Assembly: GCF_000247695.1 (NCBI RefSeq)
Contig: NW_004624800.1
Location: 9,162,202 to 9,226,201 of the forward strand
Source: Heterocephalus glaber
Taxonomy: Eukaryota > Chordata > Mammalia > Rodentia > Bathyergidae
DNA: 64,000 nt
Direction: 5' to 3'
The notes below the pieces were generated by a model. It ran no database searches. It saw only the letters and a list, made by a program, of their open reading frames with translations, and was not told the origin of the DNA. This document shows, one piece after another, positions 58,486 to 64,000 of the stretch. The translations under genes and the position numbers were made by a program. Numbering within the stretch: position 1 is the first letter of the stretch; the number at the start of each line of letters is the position of its first letter.

Positions 58486-61261
58486 GTATACTTTGAGTTC
58501 TAGACCAGATAACAGATATAGCAATTAGAATTCCAAAAATAGTGCATTGAAAAATTCACTGTACTATTTCCAATTTCACATCTATCAAAGAGCAAATATA
58601 TTTATGGGTTGAATTAAATATTAGTGACTACATAGAATTTGTTCTGGAGTTTTTTCTATGAATCTCTTTCAATGTGGAAATTTTTCTTTGGATAATTTCT
58701 CTTTGTCACTTGTGATACATAAACTGACATAGGATTTCATTGTGCATTTCATTGTAAGGGTTTTTAATGGATCCATATAATAATGTGGACCTCAGAATAT
58801 TAAGACTAGAGAGAAAGGGAGGAAACTGTCAGCTTTCAAACTTTCAAAAACTCAGAGGAATGCTTCTGCTTATGTTGGTAATAACAATGAAGAAGAGCAT
58901 TAAAATAGACAAGTCAGGAACAGGACACATATTACAGAATTGTAGAAAGTCAATGTTGTATCTGTCATTATAATTCTCAGACTACAGAGTTATATGCTTC
59001 TCAACAATCCATGCTATGTACTAGTAAGGCAGAAAATGAGCCATGGTAAGCCCGAATAAGGGAGAGTTCTGGGTTGTTGGCTGAATTTCTTAGCTCAAGG
59101 GTGCCCCTAGAAAAGTTTGCAGAGGTGGATACAGGGAGGGAGGAGTGGAGAAGAAAGAGAAAAAATGTGAAAGAAAGAATGGATGGAAGAAGAGAGCACA
59201 TAGAAAACAATACACCCTATCTAAGCCAGATCATAGCCACTTGTCCCAGAGGAAAGTCAGAGAGTCACAAAAATGCATGCAACAATATGTATAAGATCGG
59301 ATTTTGTGATCAAGATGCTGGCTTTTGTGAACTACACAGAACTGTTCCACCCGGGGCTATGGAGTGCAATCACCTACCCTACTCAGTGACAGTTGCTTGT
59401 CCTCCTCTGTTGCTTTCACTGGGTAGTATCCCTGAGTGCTCTTGGTGCTGACTCAACTCCCATTACAGCAGAAGATGTTGCAAACAAGAATGCTAATGGT
59501 TTGGAGTTATTTCTCATCCTACTCTCACTTACCAGAGTTAAGATATTCAGTGGGTGATATTCAAGTGACAATTATCCTCTGTCAGAATCACACTTCCTTT
59601 ATAAAAGAATGCTTAATGGGCTTCCGGCCACAATGTTAGGGACATTACTTTTTAGAAAGTGTTTTAAAGATAATGTCTAAAAGGAAACCTTTTCTACATG
59701 AACAAATATCTTTGCAGTGCACTAAAATTTTTCAGATAAAGGGCTAGCTAAGTAATTGAGGAAGAATGAGTAACGAAACAGGATATAAAAGGCCGGCTTC
59801 CTGCCTTACCTTGACATTTATTAAGTTTGTGAACTACAGGTAAGGCATCTGAAAGCATCACACATACTTTAATGGTAGCTAATATAAATTTTATGAAAAT
59901 GAGCTACACAGAAATATTCTTTGGAGGTTATTGAATTTCAGAACTAAAGCTATAAACTTGTAAGTAGAAGAACATGACAACTATGATACGAAAAAGAACC
60001 AAACTTACAAATTTGTCTCCTGTAATACTAGATGCCAGAAGATAATCGCTTGGACAAAGAAAATAGTATGGCCAAAGATGCCACACCCAAGTTGTCATTC
60101 TTGTAGGACAGCAGCAGAAATTCAACTTTAAATTACGTAACACACCAAAGAAATAAGTGAATACTAGAAAGATACACTTAACAGTCACATTCTTTTTCTT
60201 TTCTATACGAATGGCTGAACCATTGAGTAAACTGGAGACAGCACAGAGTCAATTAAACATAATGTTCAGATATCAATAACAATGGTAAAATTATTTATCA
60301 AGAAGCATGCACCATTTCATAAACACAGCACAAATCGAATTTCAAATGTATAATTCATGAGGGAAATTTACAGAGAGAGAGAGCTACATACAACAGGGAG
60401 GAAGACAAAATTAAAATAAAAATTCCTCCTATTTGTGCTGCTGTTGTGTTTGGGTGGATGTAGGAGAAAATAAGGTAAAAGGCAGGCACAGTACCCTCTC
60501 TTTTTCTGGAAATATCAGTAAATACTGTTGAGTGAACTGGGCAGAAAGAAATAAAAAAGTATGAGTGTAGTAACAATAATATTCCAAGTAACCCTGTATA
60601 CACTTCACTATATATGTGCTTTAGAGAGTTTGTTTTGCTGACAGAGGTTAAATCATAAACAAAAAGCCGACTGTCTGCACTGATGAACCTATTAGGCAAT
60701 AACTATCAGCAGAGCAAGAAAAACAGGAAGAAACAATTTTAATACATCTCTGTAGGTTTGGTTATTATGTAAATAAAATTTATGAGGGAAAAGACAAATA
60801 AAATATTTACTAACTTTTATCTGATAAAGTTATATCTGAACATGCATTTCAAAATATTTCAGAGTATTTGTTTTAATTCCAGGAACACACACAAGATTTG
60901 CAAAGCTCACCCTACACTCTACCCCAGAGAGAAATTCATTGTATTCAAAAAAGAAGAAACAATGCCAGCTGCACTCTGAGGATAATATCTAATTGCATCT
61001 GTAATTTTTCAAGTCACATGAAATGAGAAAGAGCTCAAGCTGTCAATTTGTTAAACCCTTGAAAATTTAACATCATTGTTAAAAGCAGGTAACACATGCC
61101 AGGTATAAGCCTGGTCTGTGAGACAGAATACTCAATGACTCCCTCAACTCCTTGGGCCTCACAGCACAGAAACCACACCAGAATTTACAAAGATTTCCAT
61201 GTTTCCTGCTCTTCCTGCAACTTAATGTCAGTATTTTTTATAGAAAGGCCCAACATTAAAT
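58486..61261. other. Unique sequence, no gene seen
   Basis: No gene was recognised. A purine-rich run lies at 59130-59200 within the 125-codon frame 59074-59451, which has no domain. The 114-codon minus-strand frame 60355-60699 also lacks recognisable features, although it has hydrophobic runs. Confidence 0.4.
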
Positions 61262-61524
61262 ATATGTCAAATATAAATATATATATATAAAGATATATAT
61301 ATATAAAAAGATAGATTATTTTATATATTTTAATACTAATGTGCTGTACTTATGCCAGGTTTGAGCTATATTATAGAGTGATAAGATAATTATAGATTGG
61401 TGAGGGAAACTGATATATATACTATATATATATACTATATAGTATATATATATACTATATAGTATATATATACTATATATAATATATATATATAGTATAT
61501 ATATATACTATATATACTATAATA
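61262..61524. repeat. AT-rich palindromic microsatellite region
   Basis: TA-rich runs at 61270-61310 and 61412-61524. The second part holds perfect palindromes centred on CTATATAG: 61423-61454 (32 bp) and 61445-61472 (28 bp). Confidence 0.9.
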
Positions 61525-62700
61525 TTAGCTCTGTGACAATATAAGTTTTGAATTCGAAACAATTCTTACATGCAAGGAGGTTTGCAATGTGTTAGTGAAG
61601 TAGTTATTACATTTTTATTTCTTTAGCTTTTGGAAAAATTGACATAGTAAAACACAAGTGAATGTGGAGAAAAAAGAGATAGTGGTATTTACAAAACAGT
61701 AAATAATGCAACATTTCTTATCCTTGTCTCATTTAATTTAGATTACATTATAAAGGACTTTATTGCAATTACAAAGTAGTTACACAAATACCTGTCCCTT
61801 TCCTGCTTTTCTTTGAAGTCTAATGTTTCAAAATCATCTTCTTTCAACTACAAAGGAAGAATTCATCAAGATAACTAAATTATCATACAAGTCACACACT
61901 TTTCCTTTGCAAAGTATTCAGCAACTCCAATCAACATTCATCAAGTACCAACATCCACCTGGGAAGCTGTAATTCAAGCACTCAGGAAATGTTTGGTGGT
62001 AGCTGAGCTTGAGACTGAAGGAAGAAAGCAGAATAGTAAAACAAAAATTAAAATGCATTCTATTAACTGCTATTTCTTCTCTTAACACTTATCAGTTAAT
62101 TAATCCCTAATGTAATTTTCCATATTAGTATTGTGCAGTCTTTTAATTCCTTGGAGTGTTTACAATTATACTCTCTTACTGTTTGGCATCTACTTAGTCT
62201 GTATTATAGTCCACAACACTTGTATGCTGCTTTGCCATTCCAATTATTTTAGAGATTTCAAGCTCCATTTATACAGGCCTCATTTAAGTTATTATTGATT
62301 TATCCTCAAACCATTTCATCAATTGATAGGTTACATACACCTTCATTATGTTACACATTATAGGAGTCACAGAGTAACTATAGGGACTAATTTCCTAATT
62401 TTATGGCCCATGTTTTTTGCTTTTAGATACATTGAACGGTTGGTATGGGAGGAAGGTATTATTTGAGGAATTAAGATCAGGCAAGTGGAGGAAAGGAAAA
62501 CAAATTAGGTAGGGTTTTCACAAAGGAGACCTTGAGAAACAAAAGAAGCCCAAAGATACAGTCCATAAATTCAGGTGGAGATCCACTCTTGGACCCAGTG
62601 TAATGCCCCAGCTAGTAGATAATACAAATTGAAGTGAAAGATTCACAACATAAAAACCAAGATATTCTTCGAGGTAATGATAGGGTAAGGCCTAAGGGAA
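61525..62700. other. Mostly unique sequence, no gene seen
   Basis: The stretch 61955-62035 (GCTGTAATTCAAGCACTCAG, then GTAGCTGAGCTTGAGAC) weakly recalls a decayed B1-like monomer and is not called separately. The rest shows nothing recognisable. Confidence 0.35.
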
Positions 62701-63330
62701 ATATGTCACAGAGAGCCCAAAACAGAAGGAAGTGTGTGTGGGAAGAATATTAGAAAAGGCCCTTCATTAGTTTAGACAAAAACCGCCATGACTCTAGTAC
62801 AATCTTTGGTGCAATGACAGCAAAGCAGTTCCACTCCGTATGTGTGACTGTGTGCTCTGACGGAAGTGTCTACAAGGAGAAGAATAGTCAGGGTTGTGGT
62901 AGGGACTATGGAATGCATTTGGCCAGGGTGATAATTTCTCCCCACAGTTATGAATGCAGAGCTGCAGTAGCCCCTTCAGGCACCATTGGTTTGATTCTCC
63001 CCGCAGGGTACTTTCTTTAGTAGGTGAAAGGATCCCCAGGGGGCAAAGGTGAACAAAACCAGGAAAAAAACCTGGAGAGCCTAGAAAGTTCCACCATCTT
63101 CTAATTAGCACACACAGTGGAATGCAGGGCCAATGAGGAGTTATTGCAGCCAATGGAGCCCATGGCTGATTGGACTAGGCTGGGGTTCTGTAATGCGGAA
63201 TTCCCAGACACCAACCGTTGAATGTCTCCTCTCTGTATTGGGAGATAGAGGCTGGACGCTAAAAGGTCTTGCTCTCTTCAGGGAAAGCTAACAGTGGAGA
63301 TATTGAGCATGCCACGCATTTATAAAATGA
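62701..63330. other. GC-richer stretch with three CCAAT boxes, no gene seen
   Basis: Composition is less AT-rich than its surroundings. CCAAT occurs at 63130-63134 and 63150-63154, and ATTGG (CCAAT on the other strand) at 63169-63173, with about 20-bp spacing. A TATAAAA word is at 63321-63327. The overlapping frames at 62794-63153 (minus) and 62814-63020 (plus) have no recognisable domain. A decayed LTR promoter is one possibility. Confidence 0.4.
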
Positions 63331-64000
63331 AACAGAAGCTTGAACATGGTAGGTTTTTCAAAACACGGAGTGTCCACAAATACTATCACAGGAGCCAACT
63401 TTTATAGAATATCTGTAGTTGTCTAAAACAATTTTGTTATAAATAATTACAGATGTTTCAACACCTTAAAACTAACGCATGGAAAAGCAGAAAACCTTAA
63501 TGCCTAAAAGAAAGGAGTATGAAATATGAACTATGACAAAAGACAGTATCATAAAGTAAGGTAGAATTTCATTGGGACATAGAAAACTGAGCAGGATCTA
63601 GATAGAAATTATAGTAAAGACGTGACATTTTGGGAAGAGGCTAAATGTGGTCATACAAGACTTACGTGAGTTAAACAAGTCATGAGTTGGCATTCTAGAA
63701 CAATGAGAGAGAAAGTTGAATGAGACTGAATCAGATACCAGGGCTTATGAAATTTAGTAGAATGAAGATAGACTTAGGAAGAAACTTTTTAAATCAGTAA
63801 TTTATAGGTTAAAAGCAGTGTGGAAAAATAATAAATCTACTGTGCTAGAAAGAAGAAAAGAGCTTGCCAGAACCCTGTGCAGTCACCCAAAGGGGTACAA
63901 TAGAAATGCATTCAGAAAAGGTAGAGGGAGGATTTGGGCTTAGAGCAAGTTGTGAAAATCAGCTCCTAAGAGTAATCTGTTTTTCTGCTTTGGAAGAACC
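63331..64000. other. AT-rich unique sequence to window end, no gene seen
   Basis: No coding region or repeat family could be supported. Confidence 0.4.

Noticed and set aside
59074..59451. 125-codon plus-strand frame with a basic stretch
   Set aside because: The basic stretch comes from a purine-rich run; there is no domain, exon context or promoter.
61955..62035. Possible second B1-like monomer
   Set aside because: Only scattered words match; too decayed to call without alignment.
62794..63153. 119-codon minus-strand frame
   Set aside because: No recognisable domain, and a competing frame covers the same bases on the other strand. It could be checked by protein search.

Overview
This window looks like nuclear DNA from a placental mammal, most likely a rodent outside the mouse/rat group. 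Four things point that way. The base composition is AT-rich and no bacterial-style gene packing is present. Short tRNA-derived SINEs of the rodent ID type recur throughout. One 7SL-derived B1-like monomer is present. There is also an older layer of MIR, L2, MaLR-type LTR and DNA-transposon remnants shared by mammals. The exact species cannot be fixed from sequence alone. The young ID-type SINE ends in GGTACC before its A tail and differs from the murid ID consensus.

I see no host protein-coding gene, exon series, CpG island, structural RNA gene or CRISPR array. The window reads as a gene desert or the inside of a very large intron. The only recognisable protein-coding material belongs to transposons: a frameshifted L1 ORF1 near the left end (minus strand), a C-terminal part of L1 ORF2 at 51.7-52.6 kb, and a decayed mariner-type transposase at 33.4-33.7 kb. 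Other reading frames of 60-150 codons look like chance frames or shadows of repeats.

Layout. 0-1.3 kb: an ID SINE cut by the window edge, then an L1 5' end (GC-rich 5' UTR plus ORF1). 1.3-8 kb: mostly unique AT-rich DNA with MIR traces and a perfect 60-bp tandem duplication. 8.1-8.8 kb: a Tigger-like DNA transposon with an ID SINE inserted in it, then a pyrimidine tract and a second old ID. 10-17 kb: a perfect 57-bp tandem duplication, two ID SINEs, microsatellites, a MIR, and an old L1 3' end. 17-30 kb: unique DNA, a polypurine tract, ID SINEs at 21.0, 25.3 and 28.9 kb, a B1-like monomer, a MaLR-type LTR, an L2 tail and an L1 3' UTR fragment. 30-40 kb: several MIRs, the mariner remnant, LTR fragments, an old L1 3' end and a short hAT-like element. 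40-51 kb: mostly unique, with one ID SINE at 45.4 kb and a TG microsatellite. 51.1-52.6 kb: the best preserved element, a 5'-inverted (twin-primed) L1 bounded by a perfect 15-bp target-site duplication and carrying a tandemly duplicated 3' UTR. 53-64 kb: a MaLR-type LTR, MIRs, an ID SINE, an AT palindromic microsatellite and a moderately GC-richer stretch with three CCAAT boxes.

No new biological system with protein components is visible. The items most worth a second look are the structurally complete twin-primed L1 with its duplicated 3' UTR, the two perfect tandem duplications of about 60 bp, the lineage-specific ID SINE family, and the 79-bp hAT-like element.
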